This document shows, piece after piece, positions 1 through 9,874 of a stretch of DNA of 64,000 nucleotides (position 1 is its first letter; every line of letters starts with the position of its first letter). Under the pieces are notes generated by a model. It searched no databases and was not told the origin of the DNA. It saw only the letters and a list, made by a program, of their open reading frames with translations. Origin of the DNA: Echinarachnius parma. Taxonomy: Eukaryota; Echinodermata; Echinoidea; Clypeasteroida; Echinarachniidae. Both the position numbers and the translations under genes were made by a program. The stretch covers positions 1 through 64,000 of the forward strand of contig JBAMJV010007415.1 in the NCBI GenBank assembly GCA_037951105.1. Direction: 5' to 3'.

Positions 1-489
1 CTCTGCTGAACCAACCGTAGCAACACCACTGCATAACCCGTACAACATTATAATGTTACGCATACCGAAACAGTTTGACCTTCTGAAATAAATCACTGTG
101 AACAATTGTAAGGTTAAACAGGTACAAATCAAACAAAATAAAGTAAACAAATCAATGGCACACAAAATCAAAATTCAGATAATTATATAAATCAGAGATG
201 CATTTTGCGGGTTCATACAACACATGGGCAAATGGGCAAGGGAGGAGGCTGGGGGGGGGGGGGGGGGGTAGCGCAGGTGTGGAACCTAAATTAAAATGGT
301 CGTATACAAGTTTTCTTTATCATTTTGTTCGATCCTACATGATGTTTAACCTGACTTGTTTTATGTGTAGAACTGGCAATATGAGGCTATGCTGTAACTG
401 TATTGAATATAATACAAATAAAAACACATTGATTTGAGTTGACAAGTATGCTAACATGTGGAGGTTGATCGGAGTTTTGAAAATGCACC
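1..489. other. Non-coding, AT-rich, with a poly-G tract
   Basis: I see no gene here. The only conspicuous structure is a long G run near 250-268 inside AT-rich DNA. Similar G or C homopolymers recur throughout the window. Confidence 0.5.
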
Positions 490-650
490 TGTATTTCTTG
501 CAAATCATATCATATTCTGCCAAGATCAGTTCATATTTCTGTGTCATATTCGGGCAAAATCAAATCATATTCAGGCAAAATCATGTTACATTCGGGCAGT
601 GTCATATGATTTTTGGGCTAAACCGTGTCATTATCTGGCAAAATTGTGTT
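490..650. repeat. Degenerate tandem repeat, about 30 bp unit
   Basis: The phrase 'catattcgggcaaaatcat' recurs with substitutions about five times at spacings near 30 bp. A related phrase with 'gggcaaaa' and 'ctggctaaaa' occurs near 37,735-37,790, so this is a dispersed repeat family. No coding potential is evident. Confidence 0.55.
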
Positions 651-659
651 ATTTTTTAT

Positions 660-1594
660 ATATTTTTACTAAACTAGTGAAAACATGTTTTCTGGCAAGA
701 AAATGGTGAGGACCATTTTTTATTTTGTGTTTGCTTGCCAGTTGAATGTTTGGGGAAAAAAATGGGCAAAGTACCTCAGCCCCCTCCTGAAAAGAATACC
801 CCTACTCCGCTGAGTATATATATCTCAAAAATTCATTGACAATTCCATTGCATAAAATATAACAATGCTAACAAAACACAATCCATTTTCATTTGAAGTA
901 ATACATACGATGAAATATACGAATACAATTTATTATTCACGCACTTATCCGTTACAGTTAACGAAACGACAAGCGTCCTCTAACATTACTTTTCTTCTTT
1001 TTCTACTGTTGTACTTTATTAAAGGAATCCTCCATTTGCCACTAAAGTGCTCGAATCATAATTCATCAGGATGACCCCCTTCATTAAGCAAAGTAAGATT
1101 TTGTATCGTATTTTACGTACAGTAATACATACTATATTTGTGCATCTGTTGTGTACAGGTAATGAATGAAGTTAAATTTTAGATTTCACCTTTTAAATCG
1201 TATGAATAATGATGACAATGATTATGTTATAGTTATTATGATGTAATGTACAAGAACATACTAATTATAATCATACTACTATTACTATTTATAATAACAA
1301 TGGTGGAATTTTGATAGTTACATTTCCTAATTATAATGCTTATTGAGGGGTATGAATAATAACATAATGTGTGGTCTTGAATCGTGAGTACGATCAAAAC
1401 GAGGGCAATATTGATGAAACATACAATGTATATGCTAGATTTGTTGTTCATTTTAATACAGGTATCCTCGTGTACATGTTGATGTTGCTTCCGCAACTAG
1501 AAGGATCACACCTGTCTCACACCACCGCTGCTCACACTGACATACCTGACCCGAATCACCACGCAAGCGGTAAGAGAAGAAGATAAGGTCGAAC
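660..1594. other. Non-coding AT-rich stretch
   Basis: No recognisable gene, RNA or repeat boundary. Short open frames here have no recognisable protein features. Confidence 0.4.
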
Positions 1595-1657
1595 GAGTGT
1601 GCTATGAGTGTGCTATGAGTGTGCTATGAGTGTGCTATGAGTGAACGAGTGTGCTAT
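1595..1657. repeat. 11-bp tandem repeat (gagtgtgctat)n
   Basis: Four perfect copies of an 11-bp unit occupy 1595-1638. An 8-bp interruption and a fifth copy (1647-1657) follow. Confidence 0.85.
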
Positions 1658-1874
1658 GTGCGGAACGGGACAAATGGGATATTAAAGAGCCATTTTGTTA
1701 CTGTAAACATGGTAGTGGATAACTTAACATAGGCAAATTGAGTCGTTACAGGGTAGAGAAAAGTGCAATTTTGTTTATACTTGATTGAAAAGTGGCATGC
1801 ACGAATGTTCTGGCGGATATTGATATTGTGTCAATAGTAGAGGATGTTTTGATTATGTATACCCTCAACAACAT

Positions 1875-2221
1875 TCAATTGGTTTTGGTATAGAGGGTGC
1901 TGCACGAACTAATTTGTTTTGTGAGCAAATTAAAAACTGAGTGCAAAACTTGAAAGAACACGCAATTTCAATGGCAGAATAAACTTTTGGTCCAAATCGG
2001 TTAAAAAACGGATCACATATCAATAAATGTATCCATCGGAATAAATATGGACCCTAGATGTATTAAGCGCCCTTTTGTTTCTTATTAGGTGTTTTACTAA
2101 GTTGTTTGTAGTTTTCTATACCTTTCGAGTATAGTGGAGTTATAACTATTAGTTTGTGATTTTATTGTGCAGGTTTTTTATACTAAACCTCAGCCTTACC
2201 AAAACTGTATTACCACGTTAA
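1875..2221. mobile_element. Remnant of a TTAA-type MITE (same family as 17,458 and 34,085)
   Basis: Diverged matches to the element at 17,458-18,015 occur in the same order: a 'gagggcgct'-like start, 'aactgagtg(c/t)aaaa', 'cagaataaac', and 'gttataactattagtttgt' followed by 'gtgcaggtttt'. The middle is shorter than in the full copies. It abuts the LINE remnant that follows. Confidence 0.55.
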
Positions 2222-2812
2222 GAGCAAAATTGAATCGCTTAATTTACCAATAGATATTAAATTTGAACTTTTTGAAGAAAAAAAATTGCAAATCCTATTC
2301 TTTTATATGGAAACGAAATAAGGGGCTTTGAGGAAAATCTCAAAGAAAACGAACGTTTTTTGTTCAAATTACCTTTTATAAACAATTACTAACAATTCAA
2401 ACAAGCATTGCAAATTGTATGACATTTGGCGAGTTTGGAAAGCATAGCAGTATCAAGAGTATTGAAATGAGAGTGTTATTACTTTTGATAAGGATTGTTT
2501 TAAGTAAAACTTCAAATTTATCACACATTGTTTATGAAATGATGGAGATGATGTTTGATCTTAATATATATATATATATAATACACCGTTCCCCATGGAT
2601 AGTCAAGATAAAGTGTTCAATAAATAAACTAGGATTTTCGTATCGTTGGGATAGCAAAGAGAGCATGGAACCAAATTGGCTTGAATTGACAATAAAACAA
2701 CGGTTGCAACGAAAAATGCCTCATGAAATTACCATTAAAGAGTATCACTTTGTAAATTTAGATCTGGAAATTATCGTCTATCAGTTGTCTCCGGTCTATA
2801 TTAAAACATAGA
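2222..2812 (+). pseudogene. C-terminal remnant of a non-LTR retrotransposon ORF2
   Basis: Plus-strand translation gives fragments typical of the region after the reverse transcriptase in many invertebrate LINE ORF2 proteins. They include L-x-L-P near 2240, a Y-G-N-E-I-x-G-F-E segment after a one-base frameshift near 2310, K-T-S-N-L-S-H-I-V-Y-E-M-M near 2505, and N-K-L-G-F-S-Y-R-W-D near 2625 followed by W-L-E-L-T-I-K-Q-R-L. The 5' part and the catalytic domain are missing, and a TA run interrupts the frame near 2565. The assignment rests on family resemblance recalled from similar mobile elements, not on a search. It is too broken to function and the exact clade is not determined. Confidence 0.6.
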
Positions 2813-3224
2813 TAGATCTCAAAGATGTTGTATGCAATAATTCTAAACTTGGGGATTAATTTCATTACCTATTTAAATACACGGAATTTGAATTAGCAAG
2901 GCAAACATTCCTAACTAGCTACTTTCGAAAAAAGGCCGGACATCAAAATGTTTCAATTGTTTAATTCTCCTTTGCCGTCGACAAGTTATCGTCTGATATA
3001 GACTAGCAAATACACATTTATAGAGCTACATAATACACGTTACTATACTAATATCACAACAATAATGACCGCTATGAAATAGAAACCCGAGACGCAAACA
3101 AAATACATGATTTATTGAATGCAATGAAACCCTACCTCGATATGTCGCCCGTGCGGTCCTTTTGACAAATAAAGCTGCGACGGGGCGCGCCTTACTTAAC
3201 GCGTACTGCGTACCAAACAACACT
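2813..3224. other. Non-coding spacer between two LINE remnants
   Basis: No gene or boundary recognised. The end of this interval runs into the first readable reverse-transcriptase codons near 3225. Confidence 0.35.
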
Positions 3225-4725
3225 GTTTGAAGAAGCTCATATCACTGCACATATCGTTCCACATCCAGACCAACCTACAACCACTTCCATTGAAAATATT
3301 ACCTTCAAGCCCAAGGTCATAAACAAATTACTGTCAGCTAACAAGGCAATAGGACCAGATGCATTTCTGCGAGGGTCCTGAAGGAATGCAATGAAGAACT
3401 TGCAAGTCCTCTATGTAGACTTGTTTACATGTGCTTTACACAAGGGGTATTTCCAAGCCAGTGGAAAACAGCAAGGGTAATACCAATCCACAAAAGGGAC
3501 TCTAAATCTGACCCATCTAAATACCGGCCTATCTCGCTGCTTAGTAAAATCAGCCAAGTCATGGAAGCAGCTGTAATCAACAACTTTAGAGCTACATCTT
3601 CCAGAACAGCTTAAGATCAAACAGACCGTTTGGATCCCGTCCAGGCCACAGCACAGCGGATCTCCTTAGTATTCTGTCCCAGAAGTGGAACAGCAGGGAG
3701 CTTTAGACAGGGTCTGTCACAATAGACTTCTTACCAAACTAAACTCCAAATGCATCCAAGGAAATCTGTTATCATGGTTACGGAGCTACCTATGTGATAG
3801 TTCATTGAAGGTTGCATTATCAGGCAAAAACTCAGCAGCTTCCTCCATCAACGCTTCTGTCCCCCAAGGGTCAATTCTCGGAACACTCTTGTTCAGCATC
3901 TATATTGATGACCTGGTTGACGTATGTGAGAATGAGATCTACTTGTACGATGACGATTCTACACTTTATGCCCCAATCCACTCTCCGAAAGACAACGACG
4001 CAGTTGCAGCTAGTCTCAACAGAGATTTGCCCAAAATGGAGACATGGGCTCAGACAGGGAAGGTTACATTTGAATCATCAGCATGTAAAACAATGACAAT
4101 ATCAGGGAAACGAACACCAGCGGAATTGAGTTTAAGCCTAGGAGGTTGTCAGCTGAAAATGAAGTCCGAATTTGAAATCCTAGGTGTTACATTTGATTCC
4201 AAACTATCATGGTCAAAGCATATATCACACATTACCACCCGAGCTGGGCAGAAATTTGGCGCTCTACTAAAAGTCTCCAAAAAGTTAGACCCGAAAGGCG
4301 ACCCACAGTCTAGAATGCCTAGGTCAGAAGTGTTATGGAATACGCTTCTCTGTGTTGTTTAAATGCCTATCCATCTACTCTAACCTTATTGGAAACCTTC
4401 CAGAAGATGGCTCTGAATATCATAGCAGTTCATGAGACTACTGCTCGCACATATGCATACACAAGCCGGCCCAAACGACCTGATTGACATGCTCCCTCCG
4501 CCAATGGAAAGATGACGTGTGACTCGATCTAGCACATCCATGCCAGATCACGCCCTAACCGTACCTCATGCTAGAAATTATTAATTGGACAGGAGCTTCA
4601 TCCACTCGGCTGTCAGAATTTGGAACAATCTCCCTGACAAAGTTGTTGACAACATCTCTGACACCGGTCTCCAAGCCTTCAATTGCCGTGTACATAGTTT
4701 CCTCCTATCAAAAAGGTGATTGTTA
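3225..4725 (+). pseudogene. Degenerate LINE reverse transcriptase (jockey/CR1/RTE-like group)
   Basis: Several plus-strand frames must be combined to read one ORF2. In order they give K-A-I-G-P-D near 3342, a fingers segment with V-F-P-S-Q-W-K-T-A-R-V-I-P-I-H-K (3445-3500) and Y-R-P-I-S-L-L (3522), then G-S-R-P-G-H-S-T (3640), S-V-P-Q-G-S-I-L-G (3855), and the catalytic box written Y-D-D-D near 3945 where the family has (F/Y)-A-D-D. The longest uninterrupted frame is 3685-4362, carrying the palm and thumb. A C-terminal R-S-F-I-H-S-A-V-R-I-W-N-N-L-P block is readable at 4590-4640, and translation stops near 4722. Frameshifts near 3370, 3615, 3700 and 4360, plus the A-to-D change in the catalytic box, make it non-functional. 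No endonuclease domain is present, so it is 5'-truncated, as is usual for LINE copies. Confidence 0.85.
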
Positions 4726-6228
4726 ATTTTGAGTTTAATTGCTACCCGATATTTTTAAATTGTGATGCTTTTATTTTATTTGACTCTGGTGGGATATTGT
4801 TCGCAATTGCATCCTATATACCCCCCCCCCCCCCCCCAAAAAAAAAAGAAAAACAAACAAACAAATACAAAAAAAAACACTATTAAGGCGTACTTTCCTC
4901 CTACATTATACAATACCTTACAATAGTTTATGGAACACTAACAGGTAATTGTTCAAACCCAGCAACGTCATCGTCATTAGTTTTATCTGTTTCGTTTGAT
5001 CTTCTTCTTTTCATGTCATTACTTTACTGTTGTATATAGGGCGATAATTCAAGCAAATTACTTTTCGTACAAAGTTCATTATAAATATTATGTAAATAGC
5101 ATTGTCTAGTACAGATTGCTATGTTCATCAATTAAAACATCAATATTGGTGAAATAAACTAACCAATATAGTTAAACAACACAGCATATTTGCCGATGCT
5201 TGCGTGATTCTTCTGAAATATACAAGTACATAATATAACACGATTCGATTTTGAAACTATTTCCTGTTATATCCTTCCAATTATAACTTAATATTTAATT
5301 GATTACATTCTAATTTAATTGAAAATAGAATGTATGAGGGAAAATTAATTGGAAATTATGCAAATTCTTATAATCTGTTAATGATTTAAATACAAAACAA
5401 AAACAAATTTAATGGACGCCATAATGAATAAGGCAATCATGGCAATTGAAGCCAATACAGGGTAAACCATAATGAATGCTGGAGATATATAATAATAAAG
5501 TATATCAACATTGTCAACAAGCGGTCTAATACATATAAGCTAGTGGGTATATAACACATATGTGAGCACAGTGTATACAGTGATAGATCTATAATAATAT
5601 TTCAATATAAATACTTATAATACAATACAAATACTATTCACGAACATAATGTATGCATATACTACGGATCCTTTTTTGTAAACATAATAATTGAACGGTA
5701 TAACGTATTGCACCAAGAAATAGCGTTCTTTTTTTTCTTCATGCGTAAGCGGCACGCGCGGCTCGCTGAAAGGGATAAACAGGGACGCGTCATGACGTAC
5801 GTAAGCCAATGGAGTGTCAATCACACTGCCGATTCTGGACTCTAAAAGTGGGTGGGGCGTAAACTGGCTGCTAAATGAGATTCGGCATCATAGAATCAGT
5901 CTTAAATCACTACTGTGTTTTTTTCATGGATTTTTCGGCAGACCTATTTTACAACTCATTAACTATGGAATAAGTGCCAAAGTACAATAAGTGCCAAAGT
6001 ACATTTTATTATTTAGGTTCTTTAAGTGAAAAGTAAAACGGATAATTGAAGCGAGACATCTTGGAGGAGGAGGGGGAGGCCCCCGGTGTGTGTGTGTGTC
6101 TTGGGGAGGGGGAGGGGGTAGGGTGGGGGTCGGGGGGGGGGGGGGGTAGGGGCGGTGATGTGCCTTAGACAACTTAAAATCATGGATTTAAGCAGCGGAA
6201 TTGAGCATCATCTAACTTCAACGAGGTC
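4726..6228. other. Non-coding AT-rich region with homopolymers
   Basis: A poly-C/poly-A tract lies at 4821-4848, possibly the decayed end of the LINE copy. Around 5,740-5,870 there is a locally GC-richer patch with a CCAAT-like 'ccaatgg', but no linked coding region. A G-rich, (TG)n-containing block lies at 6060-6160. A phrase of about 35 bp ('aaatagcgttcttttttt' plus 'catgcgtaagcggca') occurs at about 5719-5755 and again at 6229-6265, a short direct duplication just before the next MITE. Confidence 0.45.
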
Positions 6229-6264
6229 TAAATAGCGTTCTTTTTTTGTTCATGCGTAAGCGGC

Positions 6265-6905
6265 AAAAAAAGCGTTACAAAGTCACGTGACCTTTTGTCA
6301 ATGCATGTCAGCCTGAAAATCACTCAATTTCGTGATTTGTGTACAAAACATATGGAAATATCAATTTTCGTAAAATGAGGTATATCATTGGTTATTTGGT
6401 GTTGTTTACATTTTATATGTTGGTTTTGGGATTCAAAATAGTTAAATTATACTTAGAAATAAAATAAACAACACAAACAATAAAATACATAAGTTAAAAA
6501 AACAAAGAAATGCATCAGAAATTATCAAAACAATAGAAAGCATAAGGGAGGAACCTGGCTCTTCCAAAGTTTGTTGTTGTATTATAGTTCCAAATGCTCT
6601 AAAGAATACTTGTAGTGAAACCAGAGTGTCTTTATGAAGAGTATATGATTTATGGTTACAATATGAATTTCATGACTTATTTGCATAAGTTACCATAAAT
6701 ATGCAAATTAATGAGTTTTTCAAACAAAACAAATTACTATTCTAATGTATACACTTCACTTATCATGCGTGCACATTTTCACGGCGATCGGCCGTGAAAA
6801 TTTGCACGCGGCCGAGATCTTAGCGGGGGGGGGGGGGGGGGGGCATAATGCCCCCCCCCCCCGGCCGTGGGAAGACCGGAAATAGCCCGGCCTTTTTAGG
6901 GATAA
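6265..6905. mobile_element. TTAA-flanked MITE family 1, left-truncated copy
   Basis: This matches the full copy at 54,165-54,950 over most of its length: 'cgttacaaagtcacgtgacc', 'gtgatttgtgtacaaaacat', 'aaataaacaacacaaacaat', then the G-run/'cataatg'/C-run palindrome at 6821-6862. It ends in 'gcccggcctttttaggg', the family's terminal inverted repeat, followed by 'ataa' where intact copies have TTAA. The left TIR is absent. No protein is encoded, so it is non-autonomous. Confidence 0.8.
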
Positions 6906-7724
6906 AGAATCTCCATGTGCGCCGGCCGCACTTGACGCGCTAGTGAGAGTTGTCACTAAGCATTTGCATTTCATGAGTTCTTAAGAAGAGTATACTTTAT
7001 TTTTAGTATGCAATATAAACGAATTCTAAATTAATTTGTAACATGTAATTATCTGCGCCTATTAATAAGCCTTCTCAGGTCTAACGTTAACCATCGTTTA
7101 CTATTCATGTCCTAGTATTGATTGATTGATTTATAAGTTCAAACTAATCAGCAGGAGTGCTAAAAGGAACAGTGTACAATGTATATTGAACATCAAAACA
7201 TAAATCGAATAAATAATACAATATGTAGCAATTATTAGATTCGAATTTAAATGAATTGGAACATTAATGTAAAGTACACATTTTACAGAAGTAAATCACT
7301 ATAAGATAAACAAAGCTACACTACCTAAAGAACACATATCACATCAGTGTGCATAATTGCTAATCAATCTCATTTACAACAATGAATTGTATACAGTAAT
7401 TCATAACTATATAAGTGATATAAAGTAATTCATAATTGGAACTATTCTAAATTATTAATCGCCATACAATTAATTAATTACAATATGTTTATCATAAAGT
7501 AACTATGCCTATCAGCTGAATACCTATTGTAAAATCATTATTACATGAGAGCAAGACTATTCTAGTCATATTGATATTTCAATTGCAATTAATAAGCTTA
7601 AAGTGATCCAGGTAAAGTGTCAGATAATTGCACAAAATGACATTTGAGACTTCAATCCTATATCAATCTAGTGTATAATACAATCTAAATATTTGTGAAA
7701 GTTTGAAAGAAAACGAACACTGTT
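6906..7724. other. Non-coding, strongly AT-rich
   Basis: No gene, RNA or clear repeat is visible. The base composition resembles plain intergenic or intronic DNA. Confidence 0.4.
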
Positions 7725-8015
7725 TACCTCTTAACTTAAAGAAAATGTTATGTAATAGCATGCCTGAAAAATTAGGGCTTGAAATCTCTTTTTTGTATGG
7801 AGTTATAAATGTAAAAATAATAAACTGTCGTCTAATTTGAATTGTTCATTATTTGTATATTCACCGAGTAAGGAAGTTCGTACACGGATTCCACAAAGTA
7901 CCACACGGCTATGCTTGACTCACCCGTGACCCGTGCTAACTACGTGACCCGCGCACAAATAAGAATAGCATGATCGCACACTAGGCATACTAACCAAACA
8001 TCGCTTAAACTGACT

Positions 8016-8121
8016 ACCGTATTTGCTGGTGTATTAACCGCACCATTTTCCATACAGAAGAACTTGCAAAAAGGGGGTGCGGTTAATACACGGGTGCGGT
8101 TTAAACACGGGCAAATACGGT
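8016..8121. mobile_element. Small palindromic MITE, about 106 bp
   Basis: The left arm 'taccgtatttgctggtgt' continuing to 'ttaaccgcacc' is complementary to the right arm 'gggtgcggtttaaacacggg' continuing to 'caaatacggta'. The sister copy near 63,000 lacks this palindrome at the matching position, which supports insertion into the older MITE. Confidence 0.7.
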
Positions 8122-8341
8122 ACATGTAATAACATATTCTTATTTTTTTAGATTTTTTCCGTGATATACCTTTACACATGTCGGCTTCACAGTACCTTTA
8201 CAAGAATAAGTACAATATAGTTGTAATATTATGCTAAATCAGTTAAACTCTTTTATTGACAGATATATAGTCTGATGGAGGGACGTATTCGTTTTCATTC
8301 ATATAATCCAAATTATAGGGCTGTTCGATCGGATTTTCCTT

Positions 8342-8353
8342 GTTTGTGTGTGT

Positions 8354-8403
<50 letters not shown>
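8342..8403. repeat. (GT)n microsatellite
   Basis: Near-perfect alternating GT for about 60 bp with a single A interruption. It is absent from the related copy near 62,810. Confidence 0.95.
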
Positions 8404-8405
<2 letters not shown>

Positions 8406-8475
8406 CATTCATCCCCATCCTTCAGCTGGAAACTGTTCAGACGTTTTGTAAACGAGGGACTGTCCCTTTGAGTTG

Positions 8476-8835
8476 CGAAGCTCGAAAATTCACCGTTACC
8501 ATGGAAACTGCTAATGCATAGACCACGCCCATTTCTCTTCTTTTCGCAATTTAGCTACATCTTTGAAAATGAGTTCCTATGATTGTTGGCAAATATCTTA
8601 AGCAAATTATGAACTTGTGTGCATAAAACAACATGATGCTGTCATTTTCTATATGTGCAATTCATGAAAATTGTTTTGTTGTTGCCTAGCAACCAATTTA
8701 TGTCCGTAGTAACCATTTTTTTTTTCTTCAATTTTTTCAAAAATATATCATGACTTCTATATTAAAATGCTAGATAAAAAAAAGGGAGAAAGATGAAGAA
8801 TATACACCTTTCCAGGCATAGCTACTTAGGTAATT
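8476..8835. other. Non-coding flank of the Penelope insertion
   Basis: No gene is visible. The stretch includes 'ttgcctagcaacca' and a T run. It ends at the 12-bp putative target duplication 8836-8847. Confidence 0.4.
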
Positions 8836-8847
8836 GAAATAAAATAA

Positions 8848-9549
8848 ATATGGAAAATACTGCTGAAAACTGCTTGTCTACTAAAAAATCGCCAATGTGA
8901 TAAAATGAGAGTCGTATACAGCCTAGCTTTCGATCCTAGCAGAATCTTCGTCAGGGCACAAATGACAGTAACTACAGAAAAAACACAGAATATATACCAG
9001 CATAAACACATGTATGGAAGGGGGGCTGGAAAGAGGAAAGGAGGCGGAGACACAAAACAATGAAAGCAACTGTGAGTGGGTGAGTGTCAGCTCTGCTTGA
9101 CCAATCAGGTAAAAACAGGCATGGGTGGGTCCTTAAGTGGCTGCAGTCAAAGAAAATGTGATGAGAGTGTAAGGCTTAGAGAAGAATAGAGGTAGGGAGG
9201 ATCAAAGAAATAAATCAAGAAATGGAAAGAGACATGTGAACAAAAGACAGTTGATGAGGTGTGGGAGTGCACTGGGGCATTGAGAGGGGAGGAACAATAG
9301 AGGGGATTATGAGTGTAGGGGATGGGAGCGAGAGGATTAGGACAAAGAAAGTGAAGTGAAGTGTGTTGCAGGATCGGATGAATAGGATAGGCGAGATCAA
9401 AGGAGAGAGTGGAAAGGATGAGGACCCAGTAGGGGATGATATGTAGGGAAGCAACATAGACAAATGAATGGGACAGGGAGTATAAAAGAGATAGTGAACA
9501 AAAGGAAGCCTAAATAGGTAGGTGATCAGAGGGAAGGTGGAGAGACAAA
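8848..9549 (-). repeat. PLE pLTR, downstream copy
   Basis: This is a direct repeat of 12,809-13,506, about 700 bp and nearly identical. On the minus strand it lies after the PLE coding region and its 3' untranslated part (9550-9874). It contains the hammerhead-like motif at 8905-8956. Confidence 0.85.
8905..8956 (-). ncRNA. Hammerhead-ribozyme-like motif in the PLE pLTR (copy 1)
   Basis: On the minus strand a CTGACGA core is followed by a 5-bp stem (gattc/ggatc) with a 5-nt loop, then GAAA and a short GC-closed stem. This is the order of conserved boxes in hammerhead ribozymes known from PLE pLTRs. An extra A sits between the first box and stem II. The nucleotide at the expected cleavage site is not clear, so activity is uncertain. 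Confidence 0.5.
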
Positions 9550-9874
9550 TGAGGGTGGAACTTTGATCAAAATAGAGGTGGAACTATGCATGATGAGAAT
9601 GTGGATGTATATGAATAAGCCCATGTATATGGACAGTGTACCTATAGAGAGAAATTAAATGCAAAAAGTATAACATATTAATAAACTAACATGATAATGT
9701 GTATGAATGGTGACAGTGTATATAATATAATCTCAAAGGAAACTAAAATGAATATATGGGGTAAATAAAATGGGAAATAAGAATATGAATAGTATGTGGA
9801 ACAAAGTAAAGTATCGATATGGGGGGTGAAAACAAACAAATGGTGGTGCAGACGATGAAGGGGAGATGCAAAGG

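Larger units (their letters stand above)
7725..8475. mobile_element. TTAA MITE family 3, diverged copy (inverted relative to 62,733-63,372)
   Basis: Read as reverse complement, 62,733-63,372 matches this interval in order: 'atagcatgcctgaaaaatta' and 'gggcttgaaatctc' at about 7757-7791, then 'gtttaa'-type linker DNA, 'tgctaaatcagttaaactc', 'gatggagggacgtattcgtt', and 'cagacgttttgtaaa' near 8438. The terminal 'gggactgtcccttt' is a decayed form of the family's end. Two later events lie within it: a short palindrome at 8016-8121 and a (GT)n tract at 8342-8403. Confidence 0.65.

Noticed and set aside
2419..2811. 130-codon frame as a host gene
   Set aside because: Its sequence order matches the post-RT region of LINE ORF2, so it is annotated as a retrotransposon remnant.
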